DNA of 64,000 bases from Anaerolineaceae bacterium (GTDB lineage: Bacteria; Chloroflexota; Anaerolineae; Anaerolineales; Anaerolineaceae), in assembly GCA_012839565.1 (NCBI GenBank), contig DUMZ01000020.1, positions 62,001 through 126,000 on the forward strand, read 5' to 3'. The position numbers were made by a program, and so were the translations under genes. This document shows positions 18,027 to 25,024 of the stretch, one piece after another; position 1 is the stretch's first letter, and every line of letters starts with the position of its first letter. The notes beneath the pieces are model-generated. The model did not search any database. It saw only the letters and a program-made list of their open reading frames with translations, and was not told the origin of the DNA.

Positions 18027-19358
18027 CTATGGCAAATCTGCCATTGCTTCAAGCACCACATCCCAACCTGGATGATACTCAAGCGCTTTTTCAAACCAGA
18101 CGTGGGCATCATTGCTCATGCCCATAGCTTTAGCAGCCATGCCTGCCCAATAATAGCTTTCGGGCAAGGCTTTTGGCTCGCGACTGTTATCCAGCGTCTG
18201 TTGAGCCAAAGCTAAGGTGTCCTGAAACCGTCCTGAATGGTAGTAGGCGATGTAAGGGCCAATCTGGTACCAGGTCATGCGCCAGGGACGCGCGCCCATA
18301 TCCAGGGTCGCGTATACACCAAAAGCCTGGTCAAAAGCCTGCGCGGCGGACATATATTCACCCATCGCCACCAAAATCTGCCCCTTGCTATACCAGGCAA
18401 AGAAAAGCTCGCGCCCCGTTTCATGCGGAATACGCGCTTCAATCTCCGCCAGACTTAAGCGCAAATTTTCTGATTCATCGGCATGCACACCGAGGCGGGC
18501 AAGCACATCCGCGTCACGGTCAGCAGGGTAGATAACGATATAAATGCCGTCGAAGTGCCGCCAGTCGCGCATCAGTTCTTCGTAGGGAATCGTGATGGTG
18601 CTCAGCAAAGTATCATTGCTGGTCACGGTTTGTGTGCTGTCATCATAGGCATGAATGATGCTGTAATGCCCCATCCAACCATCTTGCGGGTCGGTATGAC
18701 CGCGTTCAATTAAAACCGGATAGCCACCCGAAACCAAAGCCTTGAGTACCTGTAAATCGCCACCATAGCGCAAAATAGCATGCAGTCCATCAGTGTTCTC
18801 CAGCACATAATCGCGCATCTCCGCAAGCATCACATTGCGGTCGTGGTCATGTGTGCGCAGTGCCAGGCGCATTTTCTCCTGATTCGTTTCCCAGCCCCAA
18901 AAGTTCAGGTTCATGGACACGTTGGCAGGACCGCAGTTGTTGAAAGTTTGATATTCAAGGCCCATGCCTGCAATCGTATAGGACGCGGGCACAGGATAGG
19001 GCGTGGAGGTTTCCGCAGTGGGCGTTTGGGTAGCTTCGTCTGTGACTAAGGGCGTTTCTTCGCTTACTTGGGCGGTTGGGACTTCGCTTGCTATGGATGC
19101 CATAGCAGCTTCGGTTTGCTTGACTATGGCTTCAACCGTGCCTTGCTGACTCGGGCTAAAAACCGATGCGGATGGCGGATTGAATTTGTAATATAGCTTG
19201 GAATAGAGGGTATCAACGCGGTTGCGAATGGGTGGCAACTGATATGCCAGCAATGCCAAAACAATCAGGCCAAGCAAGATGCCAGTGTAAATCCAGGGCT
19301 TGCGCCAGGGGCTTTTTGTTTTCAGCTTGTTTTTTATCGTGTTTTTTGCTTTGCTCAT
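18027..19358 (-). CDS. Membrane-anchored C39-like peptidase with TPR tail
   Basis: A 443-residue protein. One N-terminal span (about residues 22-40) anchors it; a Thr/Ala/Pro-rich linker (about 75-125) follows. The C39_2-type papain-fold domain shows Cys142 (NNCGPANVSMNL), His231 (GHYSIIHAYDD) and Asp249 (SNDT), so the triad appears intact. The C-terminal third carries TPR-like helices (AAQAFDQAFGVYA, NDAHVWFEKALEYHPGW). It is probably an outside-facing cysteine peptidase or transglutaminase-like enzyme. No bacteriocin export gene is nearby, so leader peptide processing is not implied. Confidence 0.78.
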   Translation of the reverse strand: MSKAKNTIKNKLKTKSPWRKPWIYTGILLGLIVLALLAYQLPPIRNRVDTLYSKLYYKFNPPSASVFSPSQQGTVEAIVKQTEAAMASIASEVPTAQVSEETPLVTDEATQTPTAETSTPYPVPASYTIAGMGLEYQTFNNCGPANVSMNLNFWGWETNQEKMRLALRTHDHDRNVMLAEMRDYVLENTDGLHAILRYGGDLQVLKALVSGGYPVLIERGHTDPQDGWMGHYSIIHAYDDSTQTVTSNDTLLSTITIPYEELMRDWRHFDGIYIVIYPADRDADVLARLGVHADESENLRLSLAEIEARIPHETGRELFFAWYSKGQILVAMGEYMSAAQAFDQAFGVYATLDMGARPWRMTWYQIGPYIAYYHSGRFQDTLALAQQTLDNSREPKALPESYYWAGMAAKAMGMSNDAHVWFEKALEYHPGWDVVLEAMADLP

Positions 19359-19579
19359 CGCATTTCTCGGTCTAAATTAAAATTCAACACCATAGTCTTC
19401 AGGTTCAGCTCATGCAGACTTCTACTAACAATGATACTTTAAAGCACGCCCAAGCTCAAAGGGGGACAGTACAAAAAATTTTCTCTATTGTTAGCGTTTC
19501 ATCAAAAAGCCTTAAGCGGGGCGGAAATCTTGTTAAATCTATGGTACTATTGTGGATTGTAATAGGAGTTTTGATAGAT

Positions 19580-19894
19580 ATGCCAGTATATGCTTATAAA
19601 TGCGATGCCTGCGGACATGAGTTTGATAAATTTCAACATTTTGTTGATGACCCGCTCACTGTCTGCCCAGTTTGTGCGGAAGAAGCCTTGCGTAAGGTTT
19701 ACTCTCCGGTAGGTATTGTATTTAAGGGCAAAGGTTTTTATGCGACCGATAACCGCTCGCCCAGTGGCATAAGCTCCAGTAAGCCAAGTAACAATTCGTC
19801 AGCGAATGGCTCATCAGATACCAGTTCGTCTGATACCGCAAAAGCAAGTGCCAGCACGGGTTCTGATAAAAAATCAAGCACAGTATCAGCGTAA
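19580..19894 (+). CDS. FmdB-family zinc ribbon protein
   Basis: A 104-residue protein. I chose ATG 19580 because MPVYAYKC is the canonical start of the family and AGGAG lies 11 bases upstream; the longer upstream reading has no homology. Two CxxC pairs (CDAC, CPVC) form a zinc ribbon, followed by GIVFKGKGFYATD and a Ser/Asn/Ala-rich low-complexity tail of about 45 residues. Family members are called putative regulatory proteins from the formamidase operon context, but their role is unknown. It stands alone upstream of the phosphate transporter. Confidence 0.82.
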   Translation: MPVYAYKCDACGHEFDKFQHFVDDPLTVCPVCAEEALRKVYSPVGIVFKGKGFYATDNRSPSGISSSKPSNNSSANGSSDTSSSDTAKASASTGSDKKSSTVSA

Positions 19895-20015
19895 TTAGCT
19901 AAAAGCTCATCGAAATCAATCTGTATAAATAAACAAGCGTACCAGCTGCGCTCCCCTTGTTTTTGATACCAATTTATTAAGAAAACTTTATAAATCGTGT
20001 CGTTTTCCACATTAT

Positions 20016-20035
20016 TTGTAAATTATAGTTTACAA
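20016..20035. promoter_or_regulatory. Inverted repeat upstream of the phosphate transporter
   Basis: TTGTAAA and TTTACAA form a perfect dyad with a 6-base spacer, 20 bases before the PiT start codon. The right arm overlaps a possible -10 box (TACAAT, 20031-20036), so a bound repressor could block transcription. The regulator is unknown. Confidence 0.4.
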
Positions 20036-20055
20036 TCACCAGGACAACATCAAAG

Positions 20056-21108
20056 GTGCAGACATTGGAAACGCTACAATCACTATTCTCTAATCCCGCC
20101 CTCATCATTACAACCATATTAACCATCGGTGTCATATTAGTCAACGGCTGGACTGACGCGCCCAACGCAATTGCCACCGCCATCGGCACGCGCGCCATGA
20201 AGCCACGCAGTGCTATCATCATGGCTGCCGTCTTCAACTTCCTGGGCGTTTTTGTAATGACTATGATAAACACCAACGTGGTGGTCACCATCTCAAACAT
20301 GGTCGACTTTGGCGGAGACCCCCACGCCGCGTCTGTTGCCTTGATGGGCGCGCTGGCATCCATTGTCATCTGGGCGACAGCTGCCTGGTATTTTGGCATC
20401 CCCACCAGCGAAAGTCACGCGCTGATTGCCGGTTTAACCGGTTCCGCGGTGGCGTTTCAGGGCAGTTTCGCGGGCGTAAATGGGGCGGAATGGATAAAGG
20501 TCATTGCTGGATTGCTGATTTCAACCGTGATGGGTTTTGGACTGGGCTGGGGAATTACCAAACTTATTGAGATGCTCTTCAAAAACGTTGACCGACGCAA
20601 AACTATCGGTTTCTTCCGCAATCTGCAAATTGCTGGCGCGGCATCGATGGCCTTTATGCATGGCGCGCAGGATGGGCAAAAGTTTATGGGCGTGTTTTTG
20701 ATCGGCGTTTACCTGAGCCAGGGCAAAGCTGTGCCTCCGTCGTTCACAATACCTTTTTGGATGATAATCGTTACTTCGGTCATCATGGCAACAGGCACGT
20801 CGATTGGCGGGCAGCGCATCATCAAAGCGGTTGGGCTGGATATGGTCAAACTCGAAACCTATCAAGGCGCCAGTGCTGATATTGCCGCCTCAATCTCTCT
20901 TTTGTTTGCTTCCTTGTTCAAAGGTATGCCGGTTTCCACCACGCACACCAAAACAACCGCCATCATGGGCGTTGGTGCTTCAAGACGCATTCGCTCGGTG
21001 AACTGGGCAATTGTTAAAGAAATGGTCCTGGCCTGGGTGCTCACCTTCCCTGGCTGTGGATTGTTGGGCTATTTGGTCACAAAATTACTCATGCTCATCT
21101 TAGTGTAA
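20056..21108 (+). CDS. pit: Low-affinity inorganic phosphate transporter (PiT family)
   Basis: A 350-residue membrane protein with about ten spans. The two PiT halves show their signatures: GWTDAPNAIATAIGTRAM near residue 31 and GMPVSTTHTKTTAIMG near 295, plus ATAAWYFGIPTSESHALI. PiT proteins import metal-phosphate by proton or cation symport. The start codon is GTG with AGGA 11 bases upstream. It is followed after nine bases by a DUF47 protein, the usual accessory of PiT carriers, so the pair forms one operon ended by the terminator at 21758. Confidence 0.9.
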   Translation: MQTLETLQSLFSNPALIITTILTIGVILVNGWTDAPNAIATAIGTRAMKPRSAIIMAAVFNFLGVFVMTMINTNVVVTISNMVDFGGDPHAASVALMGALASIVIWATAAWYFGIPTSESHALIAGLTGSAVAFQGSFAGVNGAEWIKVIAGLLISTVMGFGLGWGITKLIEMLFKNVDRRKTIGFFRNLQIAGAASMAFMHGAQDGQKFMGVFLIGVYLSQGKAVPPSFTIPFWMIIVTSVIMATGTSIGGQRIIKAVGLDMVKLETYQGASADIAASISLLFASLFKGMPVSTTHTKTTAIMGVGASRRIRSVNWAIVKEMVLAWVLTFPGCGLLGYLVTKLLMLILV

Positions 21109-21117
21109 AGGAATAAC

Positions 21118-21738
21118 ATGTCAAAAAAAGATAACAACTACTTCAAGATGTTTATGGATATCGCGGCAGACGCGATTACTGCTGCAACACATCTAAAAGA
21201 AACCATCAACAACTACGATCCCGAAAAGATTCATGAACAAATGCTTGCGATGCATGAAGTTGAACACGCCGCGGACAACAAAAAACATCAGATGATGGAA
21301 AAACTGATTGCGGAGTTCATCACACCCATCGAACGCGAAGATATCATCACGCTGTCGTGGGCGCTGGACGATGTGCTGGACTATATGGAAGAGATTTATC
21401 AGATATTGTTCATGCACAACGTGAAAAGCATGCGCGAAGAAGCCCTTGTTTTTGGGGAATTGATTTATCAAAGTACGGTTGCGCTGAAAACTTGCTTTGA
21501 TGAATTTGAACACTTCAAACGTTCAAAGATATTGCCTAAACGTCTCATTGAAGTAAACGCGATAGAAGAAAAAGCCGACAAACTCTATATTGACGCTGTA
21601 CGTCGCTTACACCTTGATGAATCAGACCCGTCAAAAGTACATACCTGGTCAGTTTTATTCTTGCAGCTTGAACGCACCATCGACCGTATTGAACAAGTCG
21701 CTGATACGATTGAATTGGTGATTATGAAGAATTCTTAA
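21118..21738 (+). CDS. DUF47 family PhoU-like protein (PiT accessory)
   Basis: A 206-residue, almost wholly helical protein of the DUF47/YkaA family, related to PhoU. It has the repeated E-x-x-A-D pattern in helices (HEVEHAADNKKH, INAIEEKADKLYID) that binds metal clusters in PhoU-like proteins. In other bacteria the gene is linked to pit and its product is thought to regulate the transporter. Here it lies nine bases after pit with its own AAGGAATAAC ribosome site and is followed by a strong terminator. Confidence 0.9.
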   Translation: MSKKDNNYFKMFMDIAADAITAATHLKETINNYDPEKIHEQMLAMHEVEHAADNKKHQMMEKLIAEFITPIEREDIITLSWALDDVLDYMEEIYQILFMHNVKSMREEALVFGELIYQSTVALKTCFDEFEHFKRSKILPKRLIEVNAIEEKADKLYIDAVRRLHLDESDPSKVHTWSVLFLQLERTIDRIEQVADTIELVIMKNS

Positions 21739-21757
21739 GCTTAGTCCGTAGACATCA

Positions 21758-21790
21758 GAGGCCGTCATTACCCAATGACAGCCTCTTTTT
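21758..21790 (+). terminator. Rho-independent terminator of the pit operon
   Basis: GAGGC-C-GTCATT, loop ACCC, AATGAC-A-GCCTC, then TTTTT. The stem of about 11 pairs has one mismatch and ends the pit-DUF47 unit. Confidence 0.85.
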
Positions 21791-21881
21791 CTGATAAGTG
21801 TTATTGCTAATTCTGGCAGTAGCTTATATTGTTATGCCATGATAAAGACATTTCAGCAACTTTTAACAAGCTATTCTCAAA

Positions 21882-23429
21882 TTAGACCAAATCCTCCGAC
21901 CAGCCGATTTTGATCTTGCTATCTTCCAAGAGCCAGGTTTTTTCTGTCACGCGCGAGATGAAAGCGCGGTCGTGCGCCACCAAAAGCACACCGCCCGTAA
22001 AAGCCTGCAGCGCTTGCTCGAACTGCTCGCGCGAAGGAATATCCAAATAATTCACCGGCTCATCCAGCACCAAAACGTTCGCGCCTTCCGCTACCAAACA
22101 CGCCAGCATTAAGCGCGAGCGTTGTCCAAAGCTCAAACTGGCACTAGGCAAAATCACCTGGTCTTCATCAAACAAAAAGTAATGCAGGAAGTGATAGCTT
22201 TCCGACATCGTCATTGGTCGAATGGCCTGCAAGGTTTCCAGCGCGCTTAAAGACGGGTCGAGTGTGTCCTGGTTTTGCGCCATATAACCCAGCTTGATGC
22301 GCCCGCCCCAGCGATATGTGCCCGCCAGGGGTGGCAGTTCGCCCAGCAAAACTTTCAACAGCGTGCTTTTTCCACAACCGTTAGGGCCTATCAGCGCGAC
22401 ACGCTCTTGCCCTTGCAAGGTTAAATTCAGGTCTGCAAACAAAACACGCTCATCATAAGCGAAGCTAAGCCCTTCTGTTTGCAAAGCCATCGCGCTATGA
22501 TGTTCCGGCTCGCCAAAATTGACCCGCAAACGCCATTTATCCATCGGTTTTTCGATGCGCGCTTCGTCTTCCAAATAGCGTTCCAGGCGTTTTTTCTTGG
22601 CAGTGCCTTTTTTGGCGACCTTCTTGGCATAGCGACGCATTTTGGAATCCTTGGTTTGGTTTTCGCTCCAGCGGGCTTGTTCTGCAGTTTGAATCCAGTC
22701 CGCTTTTAAGCGTTTGATTTCCGCCTGTTGGTCTTTCCAGCGTTCGTAGGCTTTGGCTTTTTCTTCTTCCACAACGCGCGCGTAGTTGCTGTAATCACCA
22801 GGGAACTTGCGGATACTCTGGGTGACCTCATCCAGCTCATACATGCAAGACACCACCCTGTCCAAAAAGACGCGATCATGCGAAATCAGCAAAACACTGC
22901 CATAATAGCTTTGCAAAAACTGCTCCAGCCACTCCAGCGCGGGGATATCCAGATGGTTGGTGGGTTCATCCAGCAACAAAATCGTTGGCGCGGTTAAAAA
23001 CAAGGCAGCCAGTTGCACGCGGGTCAGTTCCCCACCGCTTAGCTGCGCCAGGGGCATGTCCAGCGTCAAATATGCCGAGCCCAAACCCGCTAAAATGCGA
23101 TAGGCTTCGGCTTCTTCAGCCGGCATCAAGGCATTTGGCGGACCACCTCGATAGTGCGCGCTAAGCGTGAGCAAAAAACTCTCCTCAATCGTGCGCGCGC
23201 CACTCAGCTTGCCTTTTTGAGGCAAATAACCGAGTGTATCGCTACCGGAAAAGGTCACCGTGCCCGAATCCGCCTCCAATTCGCCAGCGATAATCTTCAT
23301 CAGCGTGCTTTTGCCACTGCCATTCGCGCCAACCAGGGCAACTTTTTCGCCATCGCCCAGCGTAAAACTGACATCCTGTAATATTTGTGTGTAATCAAAG
23401 CGTTTCGAGACACGGTTTACATGTAACAT
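21882..23429 (-). CDS. ABC-F family ATPase
   Basis: A 515-residue protein with two ABC domains and no membrane part. Domain 1 has GANGSGKST, LSGGELTR and LLLDEPTNHLD; a charged linker (about 225-290, many Lys and Arg) follows; domain 2 has GPNGCGKST, LSFGQRSR and VLDEPVNYLD. The second signature and Walker B are divergent. ABC-F proteins act on the ribosome, either as translation factors or as antibiotic-protection proteins; the short linker and divergent second half do not let me choose. It lies 11 bases downstream of the GNAT gene and is probably co-transcribed, hence also under the GNAT leader at 24515-24660. Confidence 0.88.
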   Translation of the reverse strand: MLHVNRVSKRFDYTQILQDVSFTLGDGEKVALVGANGSGKSTLMKIIAGELEADSGTVTFSGSDTLGYLPQKGKLSGARTIEESFLLTLSAHYRGGPPNALMPAEEAEAYRILAGLGSAYLTLDMPLAQLSGGELTRVQLAALFLTAPTILLLDEPTNHLDIPALEWLEQFLQSYYGSVLLISHDRVFLDRVVSCMYELDEVTQSIRKFPGDYSNYARVVEEEKAKAYERWKDQQAEIKRLKADWIQTAEQARWSENQTKDSKMRRYAKKVAKKGTAKKKRLERYLEDEARIEKPMDKWRLRVNFGEPEHHSAMALQTEGLSFAYDERVLFADLNLTLQGQERVALIGPNGCGKSTLLKVLLGELPPLAGTYRWGGRIKLGYMAQNQDTLDPSLSALETLQAIRPMTMSESYHFLHYFLFDEDQVILPSASLSFGQRSRLMLACLVAEGANVLVLDEPVNYLDIPSREQFEQALQAFTGGVLLVAHDRAFISRVTEKTWLLEDSKIKIGWSEDLV

Positions 23430-23440
23430 GGTTCCTCTTT

Positions 23441-24481
23441 CTACTCAATAAGCGGTTTCATCCAGCTGATGCCACGTTCTTCAGTGACGAAACCCATGGT
23501 ATCATACAGTTTACTGGCACCGTTTGGGTTTTCGGTATCTACCACCAGGACAGCTTCCTTAAGGTTCATCAGCTTGAGCATTTCCAAACTGCGGGATATC
23601 AAAGCCTTTGCCAGACCTCTCCCTCGCCAGGGTCGGCGCACGCTGATATCAGCCAGCCAGGCACGCGCGCGGTTCCTGCTTTCGTTTTCAAGCCCATCCA
23701 CACATGGCAAGACCATCGCGGCAATCTCATCACCATCCCAGGCAACCTGGAAGAGATGCGGTTGAAAATAACTCTTGTAGCTTAACCAAGTCTGATAGTC
23801 CTCTTCGCTCATGTCGTTCATGTCCCAATGATCCAGAAAGGCTTCATTGTTCGCTTCCCAAATAGCGCGATACTGTGAGGGCATCACCGGGCGCAAGTCG
23901 AAACCTTCGGGCAAGGCATAATGGGGAATATGCTCAAGCGTGTGAATTTTGGTGTCCCAGTAGCGGATGGGCTGATAACCCGCTTTGGTGATAAAGTCGA
24001 CTTTGTAATCGATTTTCTCAAGGCAATGATAGCGATGTTCACCTTTTGCCCCGGCATGATGCGCCTTTTGACGCGCCACAGCCTGGGATTCACACCAAGT
24101 CAAAAGCGTTTCAGGCAAACCATCCACCCAAAATCCGGGCCGGACAAAGAGCATGGAAAAATATTTGTAATAAGGCTTGTCCTTCTCCTTATCCTGCGAA
24201 ATGCGACAATACGCCACGACCTGCCCATCCTTTTCGGCAAAGAGAATATCACGTTCATTTTTGCAGCTTGCGCCATGATATTGATAATCGTGCCGGGTTT
24301 CTTCCACAGTTGTTTTGGAGTGGAAATCGGGCTCAGCGTAGCGCGAATTGACAATATCGACGATATTCTCATAATCCTCATCACTGCCAGTGAAGCGATA
24401 AAAGCGGTAGCCCGCTAATTCGGGCAAGGGTGCATAGTCTGACTGGCTGGCTATATTCTGTTTGTTGTTATTGTTGTTCAT
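23441..24481 (-). CDS. Tandem GNAT N-acetyltransferase
   Basis: A 346-residue protein made of two GNAT-like halves. The C-terminal half holds the acetyl-CoA motif (ISVRRPWRGRGLAKALI, about residue 275) and the final NPNGASKLYDTMGF strand-helix; the N-terminal half is degenerate. This layout recalls mycothiol-synthase-like and aminoglycoside-acetyltransferase-like proteins, but the substrate is unknown. AAAGGAT lies just before the ATG. The ABC-F gene follows after 11 bases. A 146-base structured leader with a terminator 33 bases before the start codon suggests expression is controlled by premature termination. Confidence 0.82.
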   Translation of the reverse strand: MNNNNNKQNIASQSDYAPLPELAGYRFYRFTGSDEDYENIVDIVNSRYAEPDFHSKTTVEETRHDYQYHGASCKNERDILFAEKDGQVVAYCRISQDKEKDKPYYKYFSMLFVRPGFWVDGLPETLLTWCESQAVARQKAHHAGAKGEHRYHCLEKIDYKVDFITKAGYQPIRYWDTKIHTLEHIPHYALPEGFDLRPVMPSQYRAIWEANNEAFLDHWDMNDMSEEDYQTWLSYKSYFQPHLFQVAWDGDEIAAMVLPCVDGLENESRNRARAWLADISVRRPWRGRGLAKALISRSLEMLKLMNLKEAVLVVDTENPNGASKLYDTMGFVTEERGISWMKPLIE

Positions 24482-24514
24482 CTTCTATCCTTTGTTTCAA
24501 ATAGTCCGTTTACG

Positions 24515-24660
24515 AAAAAACCACAGGGATTGCCTGTGGTTAAGTTAATAAATAGCCTGTATTTAAGAGAAAAAACCATCCGCAATCCTGGTACGCTCAC
24601 AAAGCCCTGAATCATCAGGGCATACCTGGAGCCTTAATTATCGCGAACAGCTTGTCATGC
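24515..24660 (-). ncRNA. Structured leader of the GNAT gene: candidate riboswitch with terminator/antiterminator
   Basis: Read on the minus strand. Helix A pairs TCGCGAT (24646-24640) with ATTGCGGA (24586-24579), one bulge, and closes the domain. Inside lie a 7-bp hairpin, GCCCTGA-TGAT-TCAGGGC (24621-24604), a GGTA/TACC pairing around it and a GCTC/GAGC pairing. Downstream an intrinsic terminator forms from AACCACAGG, loop CAATC, CCTGTGGTT and TTTTTT (24541-24515). The segment ACCAGGATTGC (24592-24582) is complementary to GCAATCC plus TGGT in the terminator (24533-24520) and would make an antiterminator. ATTGC is thus shared by helix A and the antiterminator, so stabilising helix A would favour termination. 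I cannot match it to a known riboswitch class. All pairings were read by eye. Confidence 0.65.
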
Positions 24661-24664
24661 CATT

Positions 24665-24693
24665 ATTGTAAAGGAGCTTTTATTGAGCGTCAA
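24665..24693 (-). promoter_or_regulatory. Promoter of the GNAT leader
   Basis: On the minus strand TTGACG (24693-24688) and TACAAT (24670-24665) are separated by 17 bases. The predicted start, near 24660-24658, gives a leader that begins immediately before the folded domain. Confidence 0.75.
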
Positions 24694-24807
24694 GGAAAAA
24701 AACCGATGGAATTGCATCAAGCTGGATAATGTTTTTTATACGATAAATGAATGCAAATTATTCACAGGGTTTGCAAAATTATCAACAAAAAGACCCACCC
24801 CCTTTTG

Positions 24808-24883
24808 TTCCCCCTCCCATCGCGTCGCGAGTTAAATGGCAAAACTCAAAACACCTAAATCCCGCGACGCTGGATGGGGGGAA
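24808..24883. repeat. Long GC-rich inverted repeat
   Basis: TTCCCCCTCCCATC-GCGTCGCG (24808-24829) can pair with CGCGACGC-TG-GATGGGGGGAA (24863-24883), giving a stem of about 19 pairs with small bulges and a 33-base A-rich loop. No T-run follows on either strand. It may be a REP-like element or a structured RNA end. The rest of the 24.69-24.94 kb gap holds nothing else I can name. Confidence 0.6.
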
Positions 24884-24940
24884 TAGATTTACTAGTGGTT
24901 ACTGAGCCACGAACGAACGGATGACAAAAATCGCATCTTT

Positions 24941-24981
24941 TTTTAAACAATTCAGTTGTTCGAAAAAGCCGAACAACTGAA
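24941..24981 (-). terminator. Terminator after hutU
   Basis: TTCAGTTGTTCG and CGAACAACTGAA form a perfect 12-bp stem with a 7-base loop, 43 bases after the hutU stop. On the minus strand it is followed by TTGTTT and A-rich DNA. Confidence 0.7.
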
Positions 24982-25024
24982 TCTCTGTCTTTTTACTTTT
25001 AGAAATAGTTTTTACTGCGCGCGC

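Noticed and set aside
18027..19358. Bacteriocin-processing C39 exporter
   Set aside because: The peptidase domain is fused to a membrane anchor and TPR helices, not to an ABC transporter, and no double-glycine leader peptide gene is nearby.
24762..24785. Two DnaA-box-like sequences (TTATTCACA and TTATCAACA) about 15 bases apart
   Set aside because: Two imperfect boxes in an AT-rich gap without dnaA, dnaN or an AT-rich unwinding array are not evidence of an origin.
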